From: Candidatus Pelagibacter sp.
Lineage (GTDB): Bacteria > Pseudomonadota > Alphaproteobacteria > Pelagibacterales > Pelagibacteraceae
Reading direction: 5' to 3'
Assembly (NCBI GenBank): GCA_028404615.1
Contig: JAOOBT010000004.1
Span: 1-15,000, forward strand
Length of the DNA stretch: 15,000 bases
The notes beneath the pieces are model-generated. The model saw only the letters and a list, made by a program, of their open reading frames with translations. It was not told the origin of the DNA and did not search any database. How positions within the stretch are numbered: position 1 is the first letter of the stretch; each line of letters opens with the position of its first letter. Made by a program: the position numbers and the translations under genes. Positions 5,529 through 13,053 of the stretch are shown one piece after another.

Positions 5529-6569
5529 ATGTGCAATACCTTTAAAATGAAAAAATTTTTCGACGCAAAAAAACCAGTATTCATTGCTGAAATTTCCTGT
5601 AATCATAATGGTAAGTTAGCTAATGCCAAAAAGCTAATAGCGTTAGCTAAAAAATGTGGTGCTGATCTTGTTAAGTTGCAGACTTATACCCCTGACACAA
5701 TGACTATAGATGTAAAAAATAAGTTTTTTAGAATAAAAGATGGATTATGGAAGGGTAAAAATTTATGGTCGTTGTATTCTAAATCTCAAACACCTTTTAG
5801 TTGGCAGAAAACTTTATTTAACTACGCTAAGAAAGTTGGCATCACCTGTTTTAGCACACCATTCGATGAGAGTGCTGTAGACTTACTTGAAAGTTTAAAA
5901 TGCCCTTTTTATAAAATATCATCTTTTGAAATGACTGATGTAAGATTAATTAAAAAGATAGCTCAAACAAAAAAGCCGCTAATAATTTCAACTGGAACAT
6001 CATCTTTAAAAGAAATTTCTTTAGCTTATAGAACAGCACAAAAAAATGGAGCAAAAAAAATTGTATTACTTTATTGTGTAAGCAATTACCCAGCTAAAAT
6101 TGATGATTTCAATTTAAATAATATAAAAATTCTACAAAAAAAGTTTAAATGTAAAGTTGGTTTATCTGATCATTCTACTGACTCATCTGTGATGATTGGA
6201 GCCATCGCGCTAGGTGCAGTTTTTGTGGAAAAACATATCGCTTTACCTGGTCAAAAAACTGGTTTTGATATCCAGTTTTCCTTAAGAGGGAATGAGATTA
6301 AAAACTTTATAAACTTAATGCATAATACACATCAATTAATTTCAAACAAAAAATTTGTACGAAATGAGTCCGAAAAAGCAAATAAGTTTTTTAGAAAATC
6401 AATTTTTGTTACTAAAAATATAAAAAAAAATGAAAAATTTAATGAACATAACATAAGAATAATCAGACCAGGAATAGGATTAGAACCTATCTACTTTGAT
6501 AAAATACTAGGTAAAAAAAGTAAAAAAAATTTAAAAAGAGGAACGCCGTTTAAGAGAGATTTTTATTAG
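5529..6569 (+). CDS. pseI: pseudaminic acid synthase
   Basis: PseI condenses the 2,4-diacetamido-altropyranose precursor with phosphoenolpyruvate to form pseudaminic acid. The 346-residue protein has the NeuB-family TIM barrel: FIAEISCNHNG (18-28), ADLVKLQTYTPDTMT (45-59), STPFDESAVDLLE (109-121), ISTGTSSL (153-160), and the metal-binding GLSDHS (His215) and EKHI (His236). A SAF (antifreeze-like) domain follows from about residue 288 to the end. The stretch GLWKGKNLWSLYSKSQTPFSW is typical of PseI rather than NeuB or LegI. The annotated ATG gives MCNTFKMKKFF...; an alternative ATG six codons in (5547-5549) would fit the family's short N-terminus equally well. The 3' end overlaps the convergent DUF4910-formyltransferase gene by 20 bases. 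PseB, PseC, PseH and PseG, which make the precursor, are not in this window. Confidence 0.9.
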   Translation: MCNTFKMKKFFDAKKPVFIAEISCNHNGKLANAKKLIALAKKCGADLVKLQTYTPDTMTIDVKNKFFRIKDGLWKGKNLWSLYSKSQTPFSWQKTLFNYAKKVGITCFSTPFDESAVDLLESLKCPFYKISSFEMTDVRLIKKIAQTKKPLIISTGTSSLKEISLAYRTAQKNGAKKIVLLYCVSNYPAKIDDFNLNNIKILQKKFKCKVGLSDHSTDSSVMIGAIALGAVFVEKHIALPGQKTGFDIQFSLRGNEIKNFINLMHNTHQLISNKKFVRNESEKANKFFRKSIFVTKNIKKNEKFNEHNIRIIRPGIGLEPIYFDKILGKKSKKNLKRGTPFKRDFY

Positions 6570-8478
6570 ACTTTTTTTTTGCTAAACTAATTTTCATGTT
6601 CCAATTTTTTAAGTATTTTGGTAAATCTTTTTTTTTGTGATAAGAACCTTTTCTATTTTTGCGGGAAGTCTTGTAATTTTTATTTACCAATTCGTTAAAT
6701 TTTTTCTTAAATAATTTTTCTAATTCAAATCTTAAAATTTCATAAGTTTTAGAAAATGTTTCATGTTTTTTTTTATTAATATCAAATAATATTTTTTTTT
6801 GAAAAATAATTGGTCCACTATCAATTTTAGAATTTATTTCATGAATAGTCACGCCAGATGGAGTTCCGTCAATGAAAGACCAAAAATTTGGGTTGGCACC
6901 TCTATTAAATGGTAAATAAGAAATATGTAAATTAATTATTGGATCTTTGATTCTTTTTAAAATTTTTTTATTTATTATATGTCTATATCCATAAGAAACG
7001 ATTAAATCGTAGGAATTAATATTTTCTAAATCATATTCGGTAATTTTGTCTTTTTTATTAAATACATGCCAACCTTTTTTTTTAAAAAAACTTATTAAAG
7101 ATGTTTCTTTCTCTGAATAACCAAGAAATAAACAATTTTTTTTCTTTTTTTTTGTAAAATTAATTAATTTGTTTTTATCTAATAAGTTAAATATTTTTTT
7201 AGTCTTTTTTAGATTCAAATTAATGTATGCGGAAATATTTTTTAGATCATTTGTTCCATCAGCGTACTGCAAAAAATTCAGTAAATTCTTAGGCTGAATA
7301 TAATTATTTTCTTTCCGACTTAATTTAGGATAAAGATCTCTTTTTCCCAAATTTGGCTCACAGAATATTTTGGTTATTATTTTTTTATTTGAAACTTGTC
7401 TAGGTAATTTTAAATTTATTTTTTGAGTCAATAACAAATTTTCAATTGCTTTTTTTGAAACCTTGAAACCTCCTAGAAGACCTTTTTCTGATATAATTTT
7501 AAAATTATCTAATGAAGTATGATACTCTTTATATGTGTCATATTTAGATCTCATAATTGAACCAATACCAAGATCTATAAAGGGAGAATTAAATTGTCTT
7601 TCATCCGAGCCTCTTTCTAAGAAACTATAAGTTTTAAATTTATAACCAAGATCATTTAATGCTTTAAGAGCGCATCTATCACTTAATGAATTTTGATACT
7701 TTGAAAACAAATATGAATAATTTTTTTCATCTCCTATACAGGTTAAAACATAACCTCCAATTACATTTTTTTTTAATTTTGTAAAATTTTTATTTATGTA
7801 AGCAATTGAGCCTATTGTTTCGGGAATGAGGAGAAACCTGATGCTTTTGTTCAATTTTTTTTTCTTGGAATAATAATTTGCTAAAGCAGTAAGCACTAAA
7901 GGACCGGATAACTCATTGTTCGCCATAGATGGATGACATATATAAGATGAAATTAAAACTTCGCTTTTACTTTCACCTTTTAAGTATAATTCTCCATAAG
8001 TTAGCGAACCAGATTTATTAAAACTAGAGTTAATATTTATAAAAAATTTATCGTTTTTTTTATATTTTTTTTTTAATTTTTTGTATTGTTCAAAAGAGAC
8101 ACAAAATCCCCAATACTTTTTGTAGTATGATGTGATGTATGGAATCGCCTTTTTTTGTTTTTTTGAGTAATGAAGCCTATCAAATAATTCGTTTCTGGAA
8201 ATTAATTTCTTTGTAGGTTGTGAATATGAAACTAAATGAAGGTTATTGTTTTTAATATCTATGATTTTATTTCCAAATTTATCTTGTACATATGCCTCCT
8301 TGATATTCCATTCAGGTGGAACCTTCCAATCATAAACTTTTGAACCAGAGTTTATTTTTTTAATTTTTAAATTTTTAATTTCTTTTTTTAATATTTTTAA
8401 TGTTTTCTCAACACCTTTGCCTGTAATACTTCTAAATATCGGAAATAACTTTTTACCGATTTTAAAATATTTTTTCAT
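6550..8478 (-). CDS. DUF4910/M28-like aminopeptidase-type domain fused to a formyltransferase domain
   Basis: Two domains are visible in 642 residues. Residues 1 to about 350 match the DUF4910/DUF2172 family: VPPEWNIKEAYV (54-64), PYITSYYKKYWGFC (113-126), CHPSMANNELSGP (181-193), IPETIGSIAY (218-227), GSDERQFNSP (290-299) and YKEYHTS (316-322). Putative zinc ligands are His182, Glu220 and His320. A wHTH-like linker follows at roughly 390-440. Residues 448 to about 600 are a formyltransferase domain with DLIVSYGYRHII, NLHISYLPFNRGANP (catalytic Asn516 and His518) and IDSGPIIF (Asp553), so the Asn-His-Asp set of folate-dependent formyltransferases is intact. It likely N-formylates an amino sugar using N10-formyl-tetrahydrofolate. 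The DUF4910 part is peptidase-like, but in glycan clusters its role is unsettled; the related C. jejuni Cj1295 is linked to decoration of pseudaminic acid. It is the last gene of the long operon, 3 bases after the methyltransferase. Confidence 0.82.
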   Translation of the reverse strand: MKKYFKIGKKLFPIFRSITGKGVEKTLKILKKEIKNLKIKKINSGSKVYDWKVPPEWNIKEAYVQDKFGNKIIDIKNNNLHLVSYSQPTKKLISRNELFDRLHYSKKQKKAIPYITSYYKKYWGFCVSFEQYKKLKKKYKKNDKFFININSSFNKSGSLTYGELYLKGESKSEVLISSYICHPSMANNELSGPLVLTALANYYSKKKKLNKSIRFLLIPETIGSIAYINKNFTKLKKNVIGGYVLTCIGDEKNYSYLFSKYQNSLSDRCALKALNDLGYKFKTYSFLERGSDERQFNSPFIDLGIGSIMRSKYDTYKEYHTSLDNFKIISEKGLLGGFKVSKKAIENLLLTQKINLKLPRQVSNKKIITKIFCEPNLGKRDLYPKLSRKENNYIQPKNLLNFLQYADGTNDLKNISAYINLNLKKTKKIFNLLDKNKLINFTKKKKKNCLFLGYSEKETSLISFFKKKGWHVFNKKDKITEYDLENINSYDLIVSYGYRHIINKKILKRIKDPIINLHISYLPFNRGANPNFWSFIDGTPSGVTIHEINSKIDSGPIIFQKKILFDINKKKHETFSKTYEILRFELEKLFKKKFNELVNKNYKTSRKNRKGSYHKKKDLPKYLKNWNMKISLAKKKSNKNLS

Positions 8479-8481
8479 TTT

Positions 8482-10014
8482 TCAATTATTTTTTTTGCTC
8501 AATTTTATATAGTAACTATAATCTTTATTTTTAACTCTCGATCTAAAATCTTTTTTGATATAATAACCTAAAATTATTCTTACGAATTTGGTATTAATTG
8601 GGTACGCTTCAATTGTTTTTGGTTTAAGATTATTGTTGGTCATACAATAAAATTGCATCTTTGCCTTGCAAAGATTTTGCCTTGATAAAGATTGTATAAA
8701 ATCAAAGTGAACCCCCTCGTTAAGATCTAAATTATTTTTCATCTCATTCAAACTTTGTTTATGTACCTCAAGATTAATAATTCCAAATCTTCCAATAAAG
8801 TTTGACCATTTTTTGTAGTAAATATTCAATGTTTGATTTATTAACTTTGAAGTGTACAACTCTCCTTTTTTTCCAATACCAATTACATCTTTATCATTTG
8901 TATTAATAAATTTGTCTTTTGAAAAAAATTTGCTATGTTCTTTTAGTATTTCTCTCTCGTGATCTACAAATGATCTTATTTGTAAAATTTGATTTTTAAA
9001 AATTTTTTTTGAATTAAGTAATCTAAAAATTTTTTTAGGATTGTCAATTGATTCTTTAATCAAAATTGTTTTTGATTTCGGTAAATTATTTTTAGCAGCA
9101 TTAATTGAAATTTTATTCAAATCTACACCTATTAATTTTATTTCTTTGAAAATTTTTTCTTTCATAATTTTTTTTAAATGAGAATATATTTTTTTTAAAA
9201 GTAAACCGTCTCCGCATCCTATATCCATTATATATTTAGGTGTTTCTTTTTCTTTAAATATTTTTTCTATAATTTTAATTATTCTATTAAAATATTTTTC
9301 ATGTTGCCTTGAACTAGACTCTATATTTAAACTTCTATCAATATGAGTTTCGGTATTGTCTTTGATTTTAAAGATTTTTTCTGGGTTACTAGTAAGTAAG
9401 TTTTCAAAATTTAAAAGCATATTTCTATATGATGCAGCTACACCTATAATTTTGATGTTATTAATTAGATATGATCCTGGTGATGAATAAACAAAATTTT
9501 TTCCATCAAATTTAACCAATTTTTTTTTATTCAGTAAACTAGTTATCATAATAAATTTTTTATCATTTAAAATATTCAATTTTCTATTAAGGTTTAAAGA
9601 AAAAAATAACGGTATTAAAAAACATCCATCGATAATCTGGTTATCTATCCCTTTTATACTCCATCCATGAATTAATTTTTTTGAATAATGCTGAAAAATT
9701 TTTTGATTTTTTTTATCAAAAATAATTCTTTTAAAATCTTGGTTATAAAAAAAAGTGAATTTTTTGTTAATAATCGTTACTAAAGGGTGTTTTTTTTTAT
9801 AATGGTAGACATTTGCTCTTCTAGTAACAATTGAAAAAATACTTAATAAGTTAAGCCCTGCTATAAGATATCCAGAATTTAGCTTAGTTAATTTTAAAAG
9901 CTGTTTAATAGATTTAGGTTTTTTTAATAGATTAAATATTTTTTGATTTTTGAATGCTAAAATTGTAGGGACTAAAACAAAACCGTGAGCGAGTTTAATT
10001 ATGTAGCTGTACAA
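8482..10014 (-). CDS. PKS-type SAM-dependent methyltransferase
   Basis: The 510-residue protein has an N-terminal helical region like the dimerisation domain of O-methyltransferases (residues 1-70, with IFNLLKKPKSIKQLLKL) and a class I methyltransferase core. Motif I is IMDIGCGDG (262-270), and LIGVDLN (294-300) places the acidic ribose ligand at Asp298. LQIRSFVDHERE (344-355) and a C-terminal HFDFIQSLSRQ resemble methyltransferases found in polyketide pathways, which work on carrier-bound acyl groups. This fits the ACP gene ending only 5 bases upstream. The start is unusual: TTG at 10012-10014 follows an in-frame TAA at 10024-10026 with only AAA and ATA codons between, so no ATG is available near the N-terminus. 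No strong ribosome site is visible; coupling to the ACP stop may deliver ribosomes. C- versus O-methylation cannot be told from sequence by eye. Confidence 0.78.
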   Translation of the reverse strand: MYSYIIKLAHGFVLVPTILAFKNQKIFNLLKKPKSIKQLLKLTKLNSGYLIAGLNLLSIFSIVTRRANVYHYKKKHPLVTIINKKFTFFYNQDFKRIIFDKKNQKIFQHYSKKLIHGWSIKGIDNQIIDGCFLIPLFFSLNLNRKLNILNDKKFIMITSLLNKKKLVKFDGKNFVYSSPGSYLINNIKIIGVAASYRNMLLNFENLLTSNPEKIFKIKDNTETHIDRSLNIESSSRQHEKYFNRIIKIIEKIFKEKETPKYIMDIGCGDGLLLKKIYSHLKKIMKEKIFKEIKLIGVDLNKISINAAKNNLPKSKTILIKESIDNPKKIFRLLNSKKIFKNQILQIRSFVDHEREILKEHSKFFSKDKFINTNDKDVIGIGKKGELYTSKLINQTLNIYYKKWSNFIGRFGIINLEVHKQSLNEMKNNLDLNEGVHFDFIQSLSRQNLCKAKMQFYCMTNNNLKPKTIEAYPINTKFVRIILGYYIKKDFRSRVKNKDYSYYIKLSKKNN

Positions 10015-10019
10015 TTTTA

Positions 10020-10268
10020 TTATTTAATTTTTAATTTTTTTTGAACAAACGTTACCAATTGTTTAAAATTGTTAAAGGCATCAATTCCTTCTTCAGCTGA
10101 AATCTTAATTTTAAATTTTTTTTCTAAAGCTGATACAAGTTGTACATGTGTGAGGGAGTCCCAATTCTCAACGTTTTCAGCGCTTGATTTATCATTTATT
10201 TTCTTAATTGGAAAAGACATGACTTTTGAAAAAACTTTTTTACAGTCTTCATTTATTTTTATCTTCAT
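10020..10268 (-). CDS. acyl carrier protein
   Basis: This 82-residue protein is a free-standing acyl carrier protein. The phosphopantetheine attachment site is WDSLTHVQLV (36-45) with Ser38, preceded by an Asn/Glu-rich turn and followed by the second helix ALEKKFKIKIS. The length is normal for the family. It is more basic at the N-terminus than fatty-acid AcpP, as is common for dedicated carriers in secondary or glycan pathways. Methyltransferase genes flank it on both sides (2 and 5 bases away) and luxE- and luxC-like genes lie upstream in the same operon. That context suggests it carries a small acyl intermediate while it is methylated and transferred, rather than serving bulk lipid synthesis. 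A 4'-phosphopantetheinyl transferase would have to be supplied from elsewhere. Confidence 0.9.
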   Translation of the reverse strand: MKIKINEDCKKVFSKVMSFPIKKINDKSSAENVENWDSLTHVQLVSALEKKFKIKISAEEGIDAFNNFKQLVTFVQKKLKIK

Positions 10269-10270
10269 AA

Positions 10271-11227
10271 TTAATTCCTTTTTAGGATAGCGCAGTAATT
10301 TATAACTTTACTATTTTTTTCGGCAAAGTCAATTGACATACCTTTTAGTGTAATTGGAGACTCTTTGATAATTTTCCAAGAACATTCTTTAATAAATTTT
10401 CTAATTTGATTAACTTTTGTAAAAAGTAAAATGTGATCTTCTGCTGGGCCGTTAGCGGGAGTTGAAAAATAGCAAAGACCATTTTTTTTCATTTTTTTAC
10501 TTAAAGTTTTCATCACTTTTTTTCCTTTTGCTAAATGCTCAATTATTTCCCCAAGAAGTAATACATCCAATGAATTGTCAGCAATAGGCACTTTTTTTTG
10601 AATATCCACTTTACTTATTTTAATATTTTTAGCATCTGCACCAGAAGCAATTGACATTTTTTTTGCAAAATTTAGGCACATATTACTCACATCAAACATT
10701 AATGAATTTGTTTTCGAATATTTTTTAAAAATTTCAGCAGTAAACAAACCGTGGCCCATACCAACTTCCGCTATTAAAGAATCTTTTTTTACTTTCTTTA
10801 CTAAATTTTTTTGATAAAATTGAAACACTTTTAAATGATTTTCCCAAAATAATTGTGATACACCCAATCCTATAGCGTAATTAAACATGTAATTAGGCCT
10901 ATTGTAAACTTGCTCAAAAACTTTTTTATAATTTTTATGTCTGTAATTTTTTTTTTTTTCAAAATATAATTCCTCTTTTTTCAAAAGATCCGTATACCAA
11001 AGATAAATATTAGCAATTTTTTCTAAATTAATCTTTTTATCAATTGACCTAGAAACCTTTAAAAGTCTATTTGTTATACTTTCGGCTTCTTGAAAATGTT
11101 TTCTATCTTTGCTCAAAATAGTTTTATAAATAGATTTTTTCTGGAAAATATTTTTTTTAGATATAAAACTTACCAAGGAGCTATAATTTTTATATTTTGA
11201 AATTTTTTTTTTTATGTTAATTTTCAT
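10271..11227 (-). CDS. class I SAM-dependent methyltransferase
   Basis: The 318-residue protein has a helical N-terminal half without a recognised domain, followed by a class I methyltransferase core: AEVGMGHGLF (153-162) as motif I, SLMFDVS (175-181) with the acidic loop residue Asp179, VDIQKKVPIADNSLDVLLLGEIIEHL (207-232) covering motifs II-III, and NGLCYFSTPANGP. The long N-terminal extension (about 145 residues) is larger than in simple UbiE-type enzymes and may be a substrate or carrier-binding cap. Its ATG overlaps the luxE stop by 11 bases (ATGAAAATTAA), and the ACP gene starts 2 bases after its stop. An A13 tract lies in the coding strand near codons 90-94. Substrate unknown; a carrier-bound hydroxyacyl group or a sugar hydroxyl are both possible. 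Confidence 0.8.
   Translation of the reverse strand: MKINIKKKISKYKNYSSLVSFISKKNIFQKKSIYKTILSKDRKHFQEAESITNRLLKVSRSIDKKINLEKIANIYLWYTDLLKKEELYFEKKKNYRHKNYKKVFEQVYNRPNYMFNYAIGLGVSQLFWENHLKVFQFYQKNLVKKVKKDSLIAEVGMGHGLFTAEIFKKYSKTNSLMFDVSNMCLNFAKKMSIASGADAKNIKISKVDIQKKVPIADNSLDVLLLGEIIEHLAKGKKVMKTLSKKMKKNGLCYFSTPANGPAEDHILLFTKVNQIRKFIKECSWKIIKESPITLKGMSIDFAEKNSKVINYCAILKRN
10947..10959 (-). repeat. A13 homopolymer tract inside a methyltransferase gene
   Basis: Thirteen consecutive T on the plus strand, the longest mononucleotide run I found in the window. It encodes the FEKKKNY stretch at about residues 89-95 of the methyltransferase. A gain or loss of one base would remove the catalytic domain. 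It is a candidate slippage (phase-variation or transcriptional realignment) site. Confidence 0.65.
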
Positions 11228-12356
11228 AAAATTGTTTCGCCATTATATCTCCGCAACCTCTTATTTCTGTTTCATGCTTATATCTGCCAATAACTTTAAA
11301 GTAAATACCGTTACGACCACACTTACAATCATCTATACCTTCTATTCTTCCAACATCTTCTGTTAAAAAACTATTGCCTGGGTAAGATAATTGTATTGGA
11401 GTAATAAATTGAAGGAATCCAATTTTCTTAATTTTTTCAATAACCTTAAAGTTTTTAAAATCCCTTACGATCAAAGTAGAATAGTTAGTGCAATGTCTAA
11501 AACCTTTTTCACATGTAGGATATAATAATCCCCCTTGCTCTGAAAAGCCATAAATATCAATAATATTATCAGTTTTGATTTTTAAGAATTTTTGAATTAA
11601 AGAATTGAGTTTTTTTCTAGATACTTTTTCTTTTTCAAGTTTTTTCCAGCCCCCAGCATGAACTAATAACGCATTGTTTAAATTATAATTTTTTTTAAGT
11701 CTCATAATTTCCCTCAAGAAATATTTGTAAATCACGTAGGTAAAACCAAATATCATTACTTTTTCATGCTTTTTGATTGATTTAAAAAAATTATTTAAAG
11801 CCTTTTTATCTAATTCTAATTGACCTTTTCGTAATTTCAAACAAGTTGAGTATGACTTTGACACAAACAAAAAAGATTTTAGCATTGAAGATCTAGCGCT
11901 TAAAACTGATGTTTTTTTTAAATTTTCTTTTGTGTCCAAAAATAAAATTTTATATTTTTCATTTCCAACTCTATCTAAAAACATTTTTTGGAGGGACAAA
12001 GACCAACGATAATTATTATCTTTATCCAAAACTATTTTGGAATAATTGTCTGATGTCGTCGCGCTTGAGTTAATTTGTCTAAAAATTTTAGACTTTGGAA
12101 TAGAAGAGATCAAATTTTCTTTAAAAACTGTAGAGGTTAAATATGGAATTTCAGAAAAGTTATTAAGTTTTTGAGGTTTAAATTTAAAATATTTACAAAT
12201 ATTTTTGTATTCTTTGCAATTTTCATACTGATACAGAAGAACAGTTTTAAGTAATTTAATTAATTTCTTTCTTTTAAGATTTTCTCTTTCATTATAAAGA
12301 GGTTTTAAAATTATATTCTTTAAACTATTGTTTAAATATTTTTTATTAACTTGCAT
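11217..12356 (-). CDS. LuxE-like acyl-protein synthetase
   Basis: LuxE-family enzymes adenylate a carboxylic acid with ATP, move the acyl group to their own cysteine, and hand it to a partner such as LuxC. The 379 residues fit the family length. Recognisable parts are the ATP-site-like QINSSATTSDNYSKIVLD (94-111), LLVHAGGWKKL (230-240), DIYGFSEQGG (267-276), LTEDVGRIEG (331-340) and VIGRYK (355-360). Cys368 in EIRGCGD, eleven residues from the C-terminus, sits where Photobacterium LuxE carries its acylated cysteine near the C-terminal end. A CKCG pair at 344-347 is another cysteine feature. With an ACP three genes down the operon and a luxC-like gene upstream but no luciferase, it probably feeds a biosynthetic acid into a carrier-bound pathway. 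Its start overlaps the upstream gene by 11 bases and its stop overlaps the methyltransferase by 11 bases. Confidence 0.82.
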   Translation of the reverse strand: MQVNKKYLNNSLKNIILKPLYNERENLKRKKLIKLLKTVLLYQYENCKEYKNICKYFKFKPQKLNNFSEIPYLTSTVFKENLISSIPKSKIFRQINSSATTSDNYSKIVLDKDNNYRWSLSLQKMFLDRVGNEKYKILFLDTKENLKKTSVLSARSSMLKSFLFVSKSYSTCLKLRKGQLELDKKALNNFFKSIKKHEKVMIFGFTYVIYKYFLREIMRLKKNYNLNNALLVHAGGWKKLEKEKVSRKKLNSLIQKFLKIKTDNIIDIYGFSEQGGLLYPTCEKGFRHCTNYSTLIVRDFKNFKVIEKIKKIGFLQFITPIQLSYPGNSFLTEDVGRIEGIDDCKCGRNGIYFKVIGRYKHETEIRGCGDIMAKQFYEN

Positions 12357-13053
12357 AAAAACAAAATGTTGGTTTAGGTTTAATATTTATTTTATAAAAA
12401 TCAACCGACCTAATGTCAAATTCTGATTTAGCTGTCTTAAAAACTTTTTTATTAAAAAATTTTATTTTTTTAATTTTTCTTAATTTTTTTTTATCAACTA
12501 GTAAATTTGTTAAGTAACACCATCTTATCTTTGTATAGTGAGTTTTATCGCTTTTAATAATGTCTCTATGGCATTCCTCTATGGCTCTTATTAAATCGAT
12601 TATACTAAAAATTTTTTTAATTTTGCAATCAACAAATTTTTTATTTTTTTTAATGTTTACTATATGTCTTCCATAAATATCTTTTTTTTCCCTAAATCTA
12701 TTATCTATCTTTTTAGAATTTTTATACAGGTCACAGACTAAATTTTTTGAATTATGACGTATTTTTAAAATTGCAATTTTATTTTTATTCTCCTTGCATT
12801 TTTTTTTTGAAAAATATGCAATCGCCTTTGTATTGAAATTTATTTTTGAATTTATTTTAGCCTCAACGATTTTAAAATTATTTTTTTTTATGCTAGGTAA
12901 TAGTTTTTCACAACATTTAAGCATCCCATCGACAACAACAACACCTTGGATATAATCTCTCTCTTCCAGATATTTATAAGATAATTCAGCCGTGACTTTT
13001 TCTTTACTAAATTTCATTTTTGAAATTGATAAATTTGTTGAATTATTTTGCAT
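12346..13053 (-). CDS. unrecognised protein, possibly a hotdog-fold acyl-thioester enzyme
   Basis: I do not recognise this roughly 235-residue protein with certainty. The first half (SYKYLEERDYIQGVVVVDGMLKCCEKLLPSIKKNN, then a beta-rich stretch KIVEAKINSKINFNTKAIAYF) resembles the layout of hotdog dehydratases or thioesterases: a D-x-QG turn, a long central helix, then antiparallel strands. The second half has a helical LIRAIEECHRDII followed by strands ending TFCFYAS, so a double hotdog is conceivable. His and Asp/Glu residues are present, but no catalytic motif is certain. It lies between the AAC(3)-like and luxE genes, which fits acyl-thioester chemistry. An earlier in-frame ATG at 13087-13089 adds 12 residues and a 47-base overlap. 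I prefer the ATG at 13051-13053 because it gives an 11-base ATGN5TAA overlap like the next two junctions in the operon. Confidence 0.7.
   Translation of the reverse strand: MQNNSTNLSISKMKFSKEKVTAELSYKYLEERDYIQGVVVVDGMLKCCEKLLPSIKKNNFKIVEAKINSKINFNTKAIAYFSKKKCKENKNKIAILKIRHNSKNLVCDLYKNSKKIDNRFREKKDIYGRHIVNIKKNKKFVDCKIKKIFSIIDLIRAIEECHRDIIKSDKTHYTKIRWCYLTNLLVDKKKLRKIKKIKFFNKKVFKTAKSEFDIRSVDFYKINIKPKPTFCFYAS

Noticed and set aside
6572..6580. T9 run after the pseI stop as terminator tail
   Set aside because: No GC stem precedes it, and the run is part of the lysine-rich C-terminal codons of the convergent gene.
6550..7200. Methionyl-tRNA formyltransferase (fmt)
   Set aside because: Only the catalytic formyl_trans_N part is present, as the C-terminal domain of a DUF4910 fusion, without the Fmt tRNA-binding C-terminal domain.
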